A program made the translations under genes and the position numbers. The notes under the pieces were generated by a model. The model searched no databases, was not told the origin of the DNA, and worked only from the letters and a program-made list of their open reading frames with translations. Positions 22,180 through 32,960 of a stretch of 64,000 nt of DNA are shown in pieces. Within the stretch, counting starts at the first letter, position 1; each line of letters begins with the position of its first letter. This stretch comes from Ramazzottius varieornatus (taxonomy: Eukaryota; Tardigrada; Eutardigrada; Parachela; Ramazzottiidae): contig BDGG01000001.1 in assembly GCA_001949185.1 (NCBI GenBank), forward strand, positions 784,223-848,222. Reading direction: 5' to 3'.

Positions 22180-24285
22180 ATGGGTCAGCAAGAGCTGCAT
22201 CAGATTCGGTCGTTATACGAGCTCCAACCTCCAGATGGCTCAGCCAGCTCTGAATTTGAATCCTCAGATCAGTCCGCTGCCAGCCCTTATTCGGAACTAT
22301 TTCGCGGGAAGATCTACCAGCATTATATGCTGCTGGAAACCAGCGGTACTGGCGGCCTTGAAGGTGGCTTGGTTGAAAGTCCGAAATGTGCTCCCGCAGA
22401 CTTCGAAGACGCCACTCAACGGCGAACGATTATGCGTGAAAAACCCTTTGCCATCGTTGTCAGCGATCCCTTCCCCGAAGAAAAACAAGACTTGTTATTT
22501 CAGGTTTGAATCCGCCCTGCTTGCTTCGCAATTGTGCGGTACGATCTAACAAGCTAGGCCGAAGTTTACGATTGTAGACCTACGGTGATGTTCGAGTGCG
22601 AGCTAGGAGACGGCTGCGTGCGAGGATATCGCGTATTCCGGCCACCGATGTCTTCGCCCGATGGCTGGTGGAGAATCCAGCTTTCCAGACGTTCATCATG
22701 CTGGTCATTGCCTACAATTGTGTAACCTTGGGTATCCAAGCCGAGTACAGCGATCGGAGCGGTACGACGGCAGCAATGGTGCGCTCCGTACTGGACTGCC
22801 TCGACGTATTAGCCCTGGCCATCTTCATGTTCGAGATATGGCTCAAGTGGAAGGTCAACTTTCGCGATTTCTGGCTGAACCCATGGAATACCTTTGATTT
22901 CTTAATTACGCTCTTCACCTTTATTACAACGGCCATCAGCATGGCCGGCAACGCCACCCCAGCGGATACGTCATTAAGGAGCGTGGGCAAAACTATGAGG
23001 GCCTTTCAAGTCTTGAGGTTGATGAGGATTTTGACCAGAAGTCAAGGCATAAAAGTAAGGCATCATCGATATCGTCACTCTTTGCCTGAACTTTGTTCAT
23101 CGCTCCAAATTTTCCTCTGGATATTTTGGCAGGTTATCGTGTTTACAGTGACACAGTCCCTGAAAGATATGGGTTCGATCCTCGTCGTCTTTGTTCTCTT
23201 CATGTACATCTTCCTGGTGACGGGTGTTATATTCATGTCGGAGATGGCGAAGACAACAGATCAGCTGGTTGTGACTGGAAACTTCTCCGCCGAAGTCGTT
23301 CAGTATGGTCATCGTTTCCAGTAAGAGAGTCATCGTGTACACGTACATGTTGCCTTCTTTTTCTTACTTGTATAGAAATTGGTTATGTTTGTTCCAGAAA
23401 TTTGTACTGGGGTTTTCTGACGCTGTACCAGATATTCACAATTGACCACTGGTACGCCATGCTGCATAACTCTTGGTGCAAGTTGATGGATCCCATCTTC
23501 CCCACCATCTACATACTGTTATGGGTCCTGATTGGTTCGCTCATCTTCCGCAATATTTTCGCTGGTGTGGTGGTCAACACCTTTCAGTCACTACGACAGA
23601 CCGTTGCGGAGGAAGATGAGGAGGATGAAAAAGACATTTCCGATAGGAGTCTTTCCGAGTTCAAAAATTTCATCGACCTCCAGATTTCGGAACAAGACCA
23701 CCACATGACATCACGTAAGTTCAAACCAGGCATACAAAATGAAACCATCTGCACTTCTCATCGTTATTAACCTGTCTGGTGTCTTTTACCACGACATTTT
23801 TACGCTAACTCGTCCGTTTTATCACTTCGGCGTTCGTTTTAGAGGAGGATCTACTCTTGGAGACATCTGAAAGTTCCACTTCCCTGCAGGAAAAACCATC
23901 TCAAGCTCAAACCAAAGATCCCGTCCTCAGACTAAACGAAAAAGGTTCCACGTGGTTATATAGCTTTCTTAAGAGTCTCCACATGCTAGAAAAACTGGTC
24001 ACTTTGAAACCGACGAAGTGGAAGAAGGACCTGATATTCCAGTACTTTGAAGTAATGGAGGAACTTCAAGAAAACCTTCACGAACGTCAAGAAATAGTGC
24101 GTATGATGGACGACTGGATACTTACCATGATGAACAAGGACGATCCAGCCAGTCAGCCCAAACCTGCGGACCGGACCAAGCAACTCAAAACCATGTTGAG
24201 GAACAAAGCTGCTCATAATGATAACGAGAAAAAATTACCGACAGTGTTCGGCAGATACCATGGACAGCCTGCAGCCCCCAGGTGA
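22180..24285 (+). CDS. CATSPER2: CatSper2, pore-forming subunit of the sperm Ca2+ channel
   Basis: One of four six-TM pore subunits of the flagellar CatSper Ca2+ channel needed for sperm hyperactivation. Exons: 22180-22501, about 22578-23054, 23133-23321, about 23398-23710 and 23843-24285; all junctions keep frame. S1 begins NPAFQTFIMLVIAYNCVTLG, S2/S3 follow (FEIWLKWKVNFRDFW, NTFDFLITLFTF), S4 is arginine-poor (RAFQVLRLMRILTR), and the pore helix/filter reads LYQIFTIDHWYAM, the CatSper T-x-D-x-W type. S6 is SLIFRNIFAGVVVNTFQSLR. The C-terminal coiled coil DLIFQYFEVMEELQENLHERQE matches the CatSper2 tail, which separates it from subunits 1, 3 and 4. The N-terminal exon is Ser/Glu-rich. The gene appears intact. 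Confidence 0.9.
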
Positions 24286-25525
24286 AGCTTTCATTTTTTG
24301 CAGTTTGCTGTCTGTCCACCATCTTTCCTTTATGCATTTATTTGCCGTTCTTTCCTGGCTATGTATTTATTTTCTGCTGTTGAAGATGATTACTGTACTG
24401 GCATGGCAAAATATCAATACTTCCAGTGATGGATCGAAGAGGGATATAAGGACTATGTAGTTAAGAACTAACTGCCGGCCTGGCCGTAGTTTGCACGACA
24501 TGACTTGCGTGCAGCAGAAACTATTAATAAATTGTCTTTCGAACAATTACTTTTTAGTATTCTGCGGGAGAAGACTTTGCCCATACCGACTGTCGTCATC
24601 AACTCGTCCTCGGGTTCCGGCATGCCCGTGATTTTTAGCGTCATGTCCAGTTGCGGTGGTGTTGGTGGTAGTGGTGGTTGTGGTCGTAGTGTTCTGCTGT
24701 TCATGAGTGGAAGGATGGTTCTTCGGCGGCTCCTTGGTTCGGACATCTGAAAAACCAAATGTTCTTTTCACCTTCTACGGCTTACGTGCAGACAGTTTAA
24801 CTCAGCAGAGTGAGGCGAAAGATAGCACATATTACATGAGACAGATTCAAACACCGCCATACTTACTTTTGCGATCGGCCATTTCGGTCCGAATCGGGAG
24901 TAACGCTGCACTGTGTTTTCTGCCGGAAAGAAAAGATGGTCGATCAAATGCTTCCGTACGTAATACAGACTGCTGAACACAAAGTCTTGTAGAGCCTTTT
25001 ATGCTACTCAGGCATAAAGGTTCAAAATATCATAATTGAAATGAGCAATAAATCGTTGCCGGCAGGCGAATTACCAAATGAAACTTGTTTCCAGTGGGAC
25101 TTCAGTTCAATGCTTATCTCGACGAACGAGTACTTATTTTTCTGTCAGACGCTCTAGCAGCACACCTTATCGCAAATCTCGATGGCCGATGAGACGAGCT
25201 ATCAAACGTCCAGGCTGTGAGATGACTTGATCTAAATACTGCCTGAAAAGCACAAAGGTGAAAACGTATTCTTACTGGCCTAAACTGAGAAGCGTCATCT
25301 AGTGGAAAGCACGAACTTACCACAACATGCTACACGACCATCAGCTTCTTGACGTCAAGGACCACGTCCATACATTGAACAAGGGACCGAGCGGCTATGC
25401 GGATTTTTTATGGGAGGTTTTGGCAGATTTTTAACCCCCATGAAGACAACTACGTGTAAATACGCGAGTTACAGGATAGTTTCCACAAGACGACCGTTCC
25501 GTACGTTAGAGTGATGTTCATTTGG
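24286..25525. other. Gene-poor stretch downstream of CATSPER2
   Basis: A Thr/Pro-type simple repeat (GGTGGT-rich, 24650-24690) opens all three minus frames; it resembles a mucin-like exon but no continuation was found. No supportable gene. Confidence 0.35.
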
Positions 25526-26175
25526 GCAGGGGTGATCGGCCCCAGTGTTATTTTACTATGACTTTCGGAATTTTAATTCCAATTACCATTACTGAAATTC
25601 TCCCAGATTCCGTAATCTTAATTGCGAAACGTCTTTCCTCGCAGAATTCCCTATTATCTATTAATTTTACTTATACTGGCAGCAGGCATCTTAATTATTT
25701 TAACTGCTGAAGGATCAAAAACAGACGCAGCGTTCTTTCTTTAATCGCCAAATCAGTACTGCGCAGCAATACATGGTGAGCAAACTGCGGTGCGCGAAGC
25801 GCGCAGTCCCTTTTATAGAACCCTGTGCGCAAGCTATGGTCCTACACCCTACCTAGGGTGTGCTTCGCAGATGGTATTTGATGTCGAACAACGAAAACCA
25901 TTCGGAAAATACCATAGATCTTGCACTTTTGGCCCCGTTTTTGCACTTTCACCTCATTTTAATTGCAGCTTACCACATATTTAATTATCTATTTTACTAT
26001 GCGACCACTCAGGCAATTTTACTGTAATTTTACTACATAGTAAAATTTGGCGGTTGATTTTCGCAATTTCAATTGCCATAGACATTCATAGTAAAACCAA
26101 AAACGCCCGAATTTCAGCCATCTTAAATCATCTATTACGATTATTAAAATAACACTGATCGGCCCTGTCTCCCTG
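25526..26175. mobile_element. AT-rich MITE, hAT-like ends
   Basis: The left end CAGGGGTGATCGGCCCCAGTGTTATTTTA is mirrored at the right by TAAAATAACACTGATCGGCCCTGTCTCCCTG. About 650 bp, AT-rich interior, no transposase. CAGGG ends are typical of hAT, but an 8-bp target duplication was not found. Confidence 0.5.
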
Positions 26176-26833
26176 TGTGAAACGTAGGGAATCAAAAAAC
26201 TAAATTTTGGCTTTAAATTCAATTTTTTACAAAGTTAAGAAAGTGTAAACTGCAAGTCATCGACTTTTCAAAATTTCAAAGTCCGAAGACCGACATTTCG
26301 AATCAGTGAAAACATATTTTTGGAGTTTTGAAAAAGAGTTACTGGTGAATCATAGTTCTGAAGCGTCAGAAAACCTGGTCACGCACAACCATGCTGAATC
26401 AACACCTGTCTTGACCTCAGCATCGTTAACATTCACAAAGATGTCATCATCAGTCATCAGTAAATCGTCGATCGGTACATTGGAGGTAGAGAGCGGAGTA
26501 GCGTGAAAAAATCGACGCTAAAGCTGAATCCTCGTATTTACAATAAATCCACGATATCTGTACGCTGCGAAGCTTGTGCTTTTGTGCGCGGCTTTACGCT
26601 CTTCTGCTTGACAGTGAGAAATCACGCTATCTACGCGGTGCGTTTATTTTTTTATTAATGTTTTCAGAATTCCACTTCAAGAAAGGCAGCTCATCGAACG
26701 TATCTTCCTTAAAGCAAATTCACTTATCAGTGAACACATTCCTAGCATCGCTGAACAATCTTTGAGATGGCGTAATCGGAGCTTAAATATAGAGACGCCT
26801 TCTTCGCTAATGCATGAAGTATTAGCGTGCACT
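26176..26833. other. Gap before the Tc1/mariner element
   Basis: AT-rich, several short ORFs (26306-26506, 26574-26765) without features. Nothing supportable. Confidence 0.35.
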
Positions 26834-26835
26834 TA

Positions 26836-28501
26836 CACTGTCTCCCAATAGTGAGTAACCCCCCACCGCAATTTTTTTGAAGTTTCCATTTCTCGGTGTA
26901 GGAAAGTCCAAACCCTTTGAAATTATTTACGTAAACATAACCATAACCCCACCACCAAACAGCAGTAGTTTCGTAGAGTAAGCTTCTAAGTGCACCTCAG
27001 AAAAATTCAAAGACCCAGAATGCTCACTCAAATGAAACCAACTTCATTATCATCACCATTAGTGAAAAAAATCCGTGTGCCCAAACCCCGAATCCGATTT
27101 CCCCAAAAATCAACCCGAGTGAGAATCGAACCAAAAGCTACGAAACGTAACACGCAATCAGCTGATTCTATTGTTCCGGCGTTTTGTGGATATTTTTCTG
27201 AAAATGGCTCCCCAGAGGACAGAGCATAGTCTTGCTATTCGAAATCTCGTCATTAAGAAGCATCTTCTGAAAGTCTCAAACTATGAGATATCTAGGCAAT
27301 TGCTTATCCCACGGTGTAGTGTGATCAAGATCGTGAAGAAGTACAAGGAGATGGGAAGCGTCGAGAATAATCCGAGATGTGGACGACCAAGAAAAACAAC
27401 CGCTCTGACGGATCGACTGATTGTTCGCAAGGCAGTGAAAGAGCGGCAGAAATCTGCTTCCACTATTGAAGAAGAGATCAAGGCCGGGCTATCAGTGTCA
27501 GTTTCGGAGGAAACCGTGCGCCGCAGGATCCATGAGAAAGGCTTGCACGGAAGAGTTGGCCGAAAAAAACCTTTGGTCAAACCCCATGCTCAGAAACTAC
27601 GTTTGGAATTTTGTAAACGGTATGAGAAACAGCCGGTAAGCTTTTATGACAACATACTATGGTCGGATCTAAATTCAATCTGTTCGGGTCGGATGGAAAA
27701 GTGATGGTGTGACGAAAACCGGGAGAAGAATTCCTTCCAGAATGCACAGTGCCTACTGTTAAGCACGGCGGGGGAAGTATCATGGTGTGGGGCTGCTTCT
27801 CAAGTTCTGGAGTAGGAAACCTTGTCATTGTCAGAGAAAACATGGATGCTGTGTACTACAAAGCGATTCTGAAGAGAAATTTGAAAGAATCTGGAAGAAA
27901 ACTGAAACTGAAGTGAGGGTGGTGGTTTCGGCAGGATAACGATCCAAAACACAAGCCGATGCTTGTGTCGAACTGGCTGAACAAATACCATACAAAACAG
28001 CTGTTTTGGGCGCCTTATAGTCCTGATCTGAACCCTATCGAACATTTGTGGGCAGAAGTGGAAAGGCGACTAAGGAAAATCGAGTTGAAGAACATCGGAC
28101 AACTGGAAGAAGCTATCGTGGAAGTGTGGTACAATATTGAGCCTGAGTTTTGTCGAAATCTCGTTCATTCGATGCCAAGACGCATTGCTAAGGTTAAAAA
28201 GAACCAGGGCTTTGCATCGGGCTATTGATCCCTGAATAGATTTCAGGAATAGTTGGCAGGAAAATGTTTCTCCCGAGGAGCGGCGCATAGTTGAATTTAT
28301 CTCTTTTCGTATCACTTTTTGGTTCCTGGCTGACTGAAAACTTACGCGCAGATGTACTTGACAAATTTAGCTGTAGAAATCTAGAACAAGGTTTGTTCTT
28401 TCGTTTGACTATGCCTCTGCACCAAATAAAATCACTGCGATGAAGATATTCGGCAAAAACTCGAAGTTGAGGTGGGGGTTACTCACTTTTGGGAGACAGT
28501 G
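26836..28501 (+). mobile_element. Tc1/mariner-family transposon, full length
   Basis: Bounded by TIRs that start CACTGTCTCCCAATAGTGAG and end CTCACTTTTGGGAGACAGTG, each flanked by TA (26834-26835 and 28502-28503), the canonical Tc1/mariner target. Length about 1.67 kb fits an autonomous-size element. It carries one transposase gene that is now broken. Confidence 0.92.
27204..28228 (+). pseudogene. Tc1-like DDE transposase, inactivated
   Basis: Cut-and-paste transposase. The N-terminus MAPQRTEHSLAIRNLVIKKH leads into paired helix-turn-helix DNA-binding segments (YEISRQLLIPRCSVIKIVKKY and GRPRKTTALTDRLIVRKAV). The catalytic region is recognisable: ILWSD, then GGGSIMVWGCFSSSG, RQDNDPKH and WAPYSPDLNPIEHLWAEVERRL. 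It is disrupted by a small deletion after ILWSD (about 27668), which shifts the frame at the expected ESKFNLFGSDG, by TGA in place of a residue near 27707, and by another TGA near 27914. The reading ends KKNQGFASGY-stop. It cannot make a functional enzyme as sequenced. Confidence 0.88.
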
Positions 28502-28888
28502 TAATTACGCGGTGGAAACCTGAGTCAGCCCCGCTGCGCGGACTGTTGCGGGCTGGCATTCGCGCTATATTGCGCTGATCCACCTATAGTCCCTATACAA
28601 TTTGCGCTGACGCGTGGAACAGCGTGGTACCGCGTGACCACGCTGCTACGAGCTCTAATTGAAGGTGGAGACTTCGGAGCAGTAGCGCCGCCACGTCCAC
28701 CACACGGTTATGCAGTCCGCGGAAATGGCGATCGACTCCAAAACCGATGACGAGGCAGCCGACAGCGATATCTGCGCCGAGCCCGATGACGGTGACGACA
28801 TGGATTTCCATGAGGGAGATTCTAAATATTTTTATTCCGCATCTACTTTGTATCTAGCTTTCAATCGCTATCAATTTCTTTTGGCGAA

Positions 28889-29019
28889 GGCTCCTCTCAC
28901 CACCGACACCACCGAAGGGCTCATCTCACCACCGGTTTTAATTGACACACCACCGATGGGCTCCTCTCACCACTAATATTTAAACTTTTGACACCACCAA
29001 CGGCTCATCGCACCACCGC
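28889..29019. repeat. Degenerate tandem repeat, CACCACCGA...GGCTC unit
   Basis: Three to four imperfect units combining GGCTCCTCTCACCACCGA, GGGCTCATCTCACCACCGG, CACCACCGATGGGCTCC and CACCACCAACGGCTCAT. Units of roughly 25-45 bp, separated by short AT-rich spacers. Confidence 0.6.
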
Positions 29020-29098
29020 CCAGAATTTTATTTCAACTGGAGGTGACCGAAATACGAGAAACTAGGTAGTATGTCCGTAATCTGTCGCTGGAAGAACA

Positions 29099-29172
29099 CG
29101 TCATCCTGTGGGTGACAAAGAACTCTCAGAAGTGGGTGTCATCCTGTGGGTGACCAAGGACTCTCAGAAGTA
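29099..29172. repeat. 38-bp tandem duplication
   Basis: GTCATCCTGTGGGTGACAAAG...CTCTCAGAAGT at 29100 is repeated from 29138 with few changes (GACCAAGGACTCTCAGAAGT). Adjacent to the Ulp1-like ORF and probably a relic of element sequence. Confidence 0.7.
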
Positions 29173-29246
29173 CCACAGTGTACATATTCATTTGGACAAA
29201 CAGCTATTCAAGAACCATGATTTCCGGGGCGACCCTGCGATCGGCG

Positions 29247-29837
29247 TTAGGTTGCGGCTCCGGTGCCCATTGGGCCAAATACGCCACCGCGTCGTCCGGC
29301 GTAATAAAGGTGATTTAGAACAACTCGCTCGGCTGCGCGCCCGGGTCTACGCTTAACCTTTGTTGCGCTCTTTGCGCTAAAACTCGAACTCACCCAGCTA
29401 AGCAGATTTTGTCCAGAGAAAGATGCCTCTCTGGGGTTCTTCTTTGCAGCAATTTCAGCAGCAAATGCCAGCGCGAAGAACGCACAGTCGACGCTGTTAA
29501 CTTGGTCTTGTACTGATTCATTTTGACAGCGGAGTTCTTCCTCGCCTTGAGAATAGCACAGCCATAGCTCGTGCTTGACCTGCCAGGTCAACGCCACGCT
29601 TGGTTTGCTGTCAAACAAGCTCAGATCTCGTGTGGTCGGGTTCCATGCACTAGCCAACAAGTGATTAGCGCCATTGAAGTGCACTTGAACGCATGTGCTT
29701 GTTTTGTCAAGTCTTCGAAAGTCTGGGTCGTGTAATCGGTCCGGCGTGAGTAATCCCGAAATGGCTCCTCCACCACGTTGGGCTAGCAGCACGGCCGTCG
29801 CCCATACAATGCTCGGGCAAACTGTCTGGTTCCGCAC
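29247..29837 (-). CDS. C48/Ulp1-like cysteine protease ORF of a mobile element
   Basis: 196 codons in one frame. Shows the layout of Ulp1/C48-like cysteine proteases carried by eukaryotic transposons: a strand with NHLLASAW (putative catalytic His), then DLSLFDSKPS (Asp), a Gln-rich approach, and QDQVNSVDCAFFALAFAAEIA with the Cys. Such domains occur with Mutator-like transposases in some lineages. It overlaps the 3' end of the MULE-like ORF upstream (29783-29837) in another frame, consistent with a frameshifted single protein. The last ~60 residues (KVKRRPGRAAERVVLN...) look unrelated. Whether it is a separate gene or the decayed C-terminus of the transposase is unknown. Confidence 0.55.
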   Translation of the reverse strand: MRNQTVCPSIVWATAVLLAQRGGGAISGLLTPDRLHDPDFRRLDKTSTCVQVHFNGANHLLASAWNPTTRDLSLFDSKPSVALTWQVKHELWLCYSQGEEELRCQNESVQDQVNSVDCAFFALAFAAEIAAKKNPREASFSGQNLLSWVSSSFSAKSATKVKRRPGRAAERVVLNHLYYAGRRGGVFGPMGTGAAT

Positions 29838-30748
29838 AACACGCGCAATTTCAGTAACAGTAACAGCTGGGTTCTCAAAGCACGCATGGCGTAATCGTTC
29901 AGTAGTTTACCGAAAGTCGTAAAGACTGCTTGGTACGTGGCACCGACTCGAACTATCGCGTTTGTTTGTCTGATTGAGAAACCAAGTGAAGGTAGATGCG
30001 CGTACTTTTCCACCGCAGAACCTGTACAAGATCTCGCTAAACTCCGACAGTGCAGGCGCAGTCCTCGCGTCATATGTATAGCTGCTTTCAAGGCGTGGAA
30101 GAAACTCTCGATGGTATTGTTAGTGTTGTTTCCGTAGGTACGGACATTACGAAATGGGTAGGCCCATGACTCTCTACAGTCGTACCAGTTATCCTGCAGA
30201 TAGTCTCGAAACTCTTCCGTCATGGTGCCATCGTTAATGAGGTCTTGCCAGTTTTTCTCGAAGTTGTCTTTATTGTAGCAGTGCGCAGCTTTGTCGAAGA
30301 GCTGGTAAATGCGCAGTCTGTCCTCCTTCACGTTTGGCAGTCTTCCGATCTTAGTCTTCATCCACTTCACCACATGAAACACGCACAGTAACGGTCTAGC
30401 TTAAGGTAGTTCTCTCTTCAGCAAAGCAATCTCGTGAAAGTCCTTGTCCGTAAAAGCTACTTCAACCCTTTCTCAATACTCTGGATGGGCGTCCTTGAAG
30501 GACTGAAGAAGGCCAAGTTCTCCTCTTTTTCCGACGAAAGCTGCCTGACCAACACCATTCTTGTCTTCACACATAATGGCATACAGGCAAAAGCCTTCCC
30601 GGTTAATCTTGTAAGTAGCATCGATGAAGATTACTTCAGGGGGTACCACGGAAGTTTTTCGTGGTACCCCCTGAAGTACTGGTAAAATGATGCATATCCA
30701 TCTTCCCGCTGCCTGGATAATCCGGATCGACATTTGGGCACAAACCAC
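29783..30748 (-). pseudogene. MULE-type (Mutator-like) transposase, decayed
   Basis: Minus-strand remnant with typical MULE features: PEVIFIDATYKINREGFCLYAIM (first catalytic Asp strand), GVGQAAFVGKRGELGLLQSF, then after an in-frame TGA (about 30470) VEVAFTDKDFHEIALLKREL (second Asp), another stop (about 30404), CVFHVVKWMKTKIGRL (the C..H block) and NNTNNTIESFFHALKAAI, which precedes the SWIM-type region in intact members. Two stops plus a probable frameshift into the Ulp1-like ORF make it non-functional. A perfect 18-bp inverted repeat (30633-30677) lies inside the first catalytic block. Element termini were not found. Confidence 0.75.
30633..30677. repeat. 18-bp perfect hairpin inside the MULE remnant
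   Basis: ACTTCAGGGGGTACCACG (30633-30650), a 9-nt loop, then the exact reverse complement CGTGGTACCCCCTGAAGT (30660-30677). It falls immediately upstream of the catalytic EVIFIDATYK coding block. Confidence 0.85.
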
Positions 30749-31247
30749 GTTTGCTTTGACATTTTTTCAAGAAGGAATAAACATAGCCAAGCATCGCATG
30801 ATGGTTGAATTTGCTCATATGCACTTGAGGAGAATGCTGTTGCGTAACAGGTACCGGGAAGTGGAATCTTAGAGCCGCAGCGACTGATGCGCGAATGGAA
30901 GTCAGTTGTTGTTGCAGATTGTAACAACTTTAAGCGAAGGTGTCCCACTTACACCTACAAAGGTGGCTTTGTCGCTTCTGCCTCATGGCTTTTGGCAATT
31001 TTCTAAGACGGACGTTGAGAAAACTGCAGATCTGCAATTCCGGAGGTGTTTTCCAGGAACGACTGGCTGAAACAGATGAGTGTTCTAAGTGGCGCACACG
31101 TTCAGCCAACGGCTACAAGAATGTGCGCGACCGAAGACAACGATCTGGCTTCATTCATTTGCCCACGTCACAATTTTCATGACTGACTTAGTGAGAACAA
31201 TGTGAGAAATACAGAGCCAAACGTGTCAATACATTCTTGATATTTTA
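30749..31247. other. Gap between MULE and P-element remnants
   Basis: Divergent region between two oppositely oriented transposase relics; contains one copy of the AAGTGGCGCAC hairpin repeat (31081-31134). No gene frame could be read; a THAP finger for the downstream element was looked for and not found. Confidence 0.4.
31081..31134. repeat. AAGTGGCGCAC hairpin repeat copy
   Basis: CTAAGTGGCGCACACGTTCAGCC ... GAATGTGCGCGACC; a diverged copy of the short inverted-repeat family found several times at 61-63 kb. Confidence 0.55.
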
Positions 31248-32960
31248 GTGCGTGATACAGAGAAGGAAGATTTTTCTGGTTCGGGTTCTGAGGAGGAAGA
31301 TGGAGTGGAAACTGATGCACAACCAACCGAATTCCAGATTCCGTTACCCATCGAGGAAGTGTTTCCGAAGCCCGTCACCGAAGAGCACGAGAAAGGTGAT
31401 AAAAGATCAAAACCAAATGTTAAAAAAATTATTACTACTTCCGCTGCATTGTCGCGCACCATTTCTACCATATTCTAAATTCAGCAAAAAAGTTAGCACG
31501 ATGCTTTTCGTGCGTCCAAAGGTCTAAGTCGGACCTACGCGAATAATCGGCGAGCTGTGACAGCTGAGGGAATTAGGCGACAGATACGGAAAAGAAGACA
31601 TGCGGTCCCACGATGCGATCCTGCTTCAATGCAGTACTTGGCAGAGCAGCTTCGACATCTGACTACACACCCCAACGGTCGCCGGTTTTCTGCTCACATG
31701 ATGGCTTACGCTGCCGCCCTTATGCACCAGGGAGAAAGGGCTTACCGCATCGTCCAACGGTCCCATAGCAATATTCTACCGTCGGTCAGGAACCTTTTTA
31801 TACAAAGGTTCATCTCATCAAGTCATGGATGAACAACTGGTTAAACGTGCCCGCTCAACCGTTTCTTTATCCCGAATTCCCGAGCTCGTCTGCACCACTT
31901 AACCAACGAGCACAATTTACGCACCTCAAGAAGGTGTACGACCAGGACAAGTTGACGCTGCTGAAGTCGAGCCGCTTGACCAGGAAGTCTGTCCGACCGC
32001 AGCCCATTGAGAGACAGAATGTTAAGCGCGCTCTCGTGAACTTCGACAGCTCTACCATTGCATCGCTTCAGCTGTACGCATCGCACGATCCGAACGCCTA
32101 CATGGGGTAAGGTAAAGCCTCCCAAAAAACCCCAACATGTTCATATGGGAGATCAGACAACGAACCCGAAAGAAGGGTTTCTCCAGAGGGCGCACGTTTG
32201 CACTTTTATCGGCTGAAAGCATGCACCACTTGGCATAACGATCTTTTGACTTTAATTGCTTCCCCAAGTGGCGCACGTTTGCGCTGTCTGTATCCCGCGA
32301 CCCGCATGCAGATTCCCCGACAAAAAAATCGGTGAACAAACCCGACAAAACAATTATTCCAAGTGGCGCGCGCTTCGAGCTTTTTCTCGATGTTTATTTT
32401 TGATTGACTGATTTAAATAGTTTATAGGTTCGAGCAGACAGTAACTATGCTGGACGTCATGTCCAGATGGTGGCCATCATGAATATCCACTCCATGTCTG
32501 CTGGCCGGCGATTTCGCAGCGAGACGTCTCTCCCGTTCACTCGAGTGGACGATGAGCGCCTAACATGGCTAGACCAGTTCTGTCTTTGGGCATCAAACTG
32601 GTCCGCTGGATGCAAGAGACTGACCGACAAGAACACCAAATCACCGGGCCTCACGACCACCACATTTAAGGCTCTCATCCGGACAACGCGAGGTGTAGTT
32701 CAGCTCATTCGCACGCTTTTGACTTCCGGCGCGTTTGAGTACGTTCTCACCGGTAAATTCCAGAGCGACACTATCGAGGCCCGCTTTGGATGCTACCGTA
32801 ACCGTGCTGGGTATCAGCCCCTGGTCACAGCTACCGACTTGTTTTTTTGCCCAGAGCCGCATTCAGGTAAATCGAAAAGTTTTCTAAAATTATTGTGCTT
32901 GATGGAAGGTATTTTCTGGGAAATTTTCTTTACGCCGCGGAACACGTTTTTTAATTTATA
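31248..32960 (+). pseudogene. P-element/THAP9-type transposase, decayed
   Basis: Exon-like blocks on the plus strand. 31248-31478: acidic (EDFSGSGSEEEDG). 31497-31828: RRFSAHMMAYAAALMHQGERAYRIVQRSHSNILPS, matching the P-transposase motif where cells/'HYYSP.AY..VR....LP' occurs. 31829-32108: LKKVYDQDKLTLLKSSRLTRKSVRPQPIERQNVKRAL, ending at a good GTAAGG donor. About 32430-32866: MNIHSMSAGRRF... and FEYVLTGKFQSDTIEARFGCYRNRAGYQP, the family's 'LT.K.SQD..E.FFG..R..GG' block. The step from LPS to KSWMNNWLNV requires a frame change near 31800-31815 and another is likely near 32440-32475, so it is probably inactive; unrecognised introns remain possible. Confidence 0.7.
32174..32380. repeat. Cluster of AAGTGGCGCAC-type repeats
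   Basis: Within the putative intron of the P-element relic: CCAGAGGGCGCACGTTTGCAC...GCATGCACCACTTGG (32183-32232), CCCCAAGTGGCGCACGTTTGCG (32262-32283) and TTCCAAGTGGCGCGCGCTTCG (32355-32375). They are partial copies of the hairpin unit seen at 61-63 kb. Confidence 0.6.

Larger units (their letters stand above)
28502..29246. other. Repeat-rich gap between transposons
   Basis: Contains a degenerate CACCACCGA tandem repeat (about 28889-29019) and a 38-bp tandem duplication (29099-29172). The plus ORF at 28710-28976 is acidic (DDEAADSDICAEPDDGDDMD) but runs into the simple repeat; no gene is claimed. Confidence 0.4.

Noticed and set aside
24547-24771. Thr-rich ORF suggesting a mucin exon
   Set aside because: Produced by a GGTGGT simple repeat that opens several frames at once; no partner exon.
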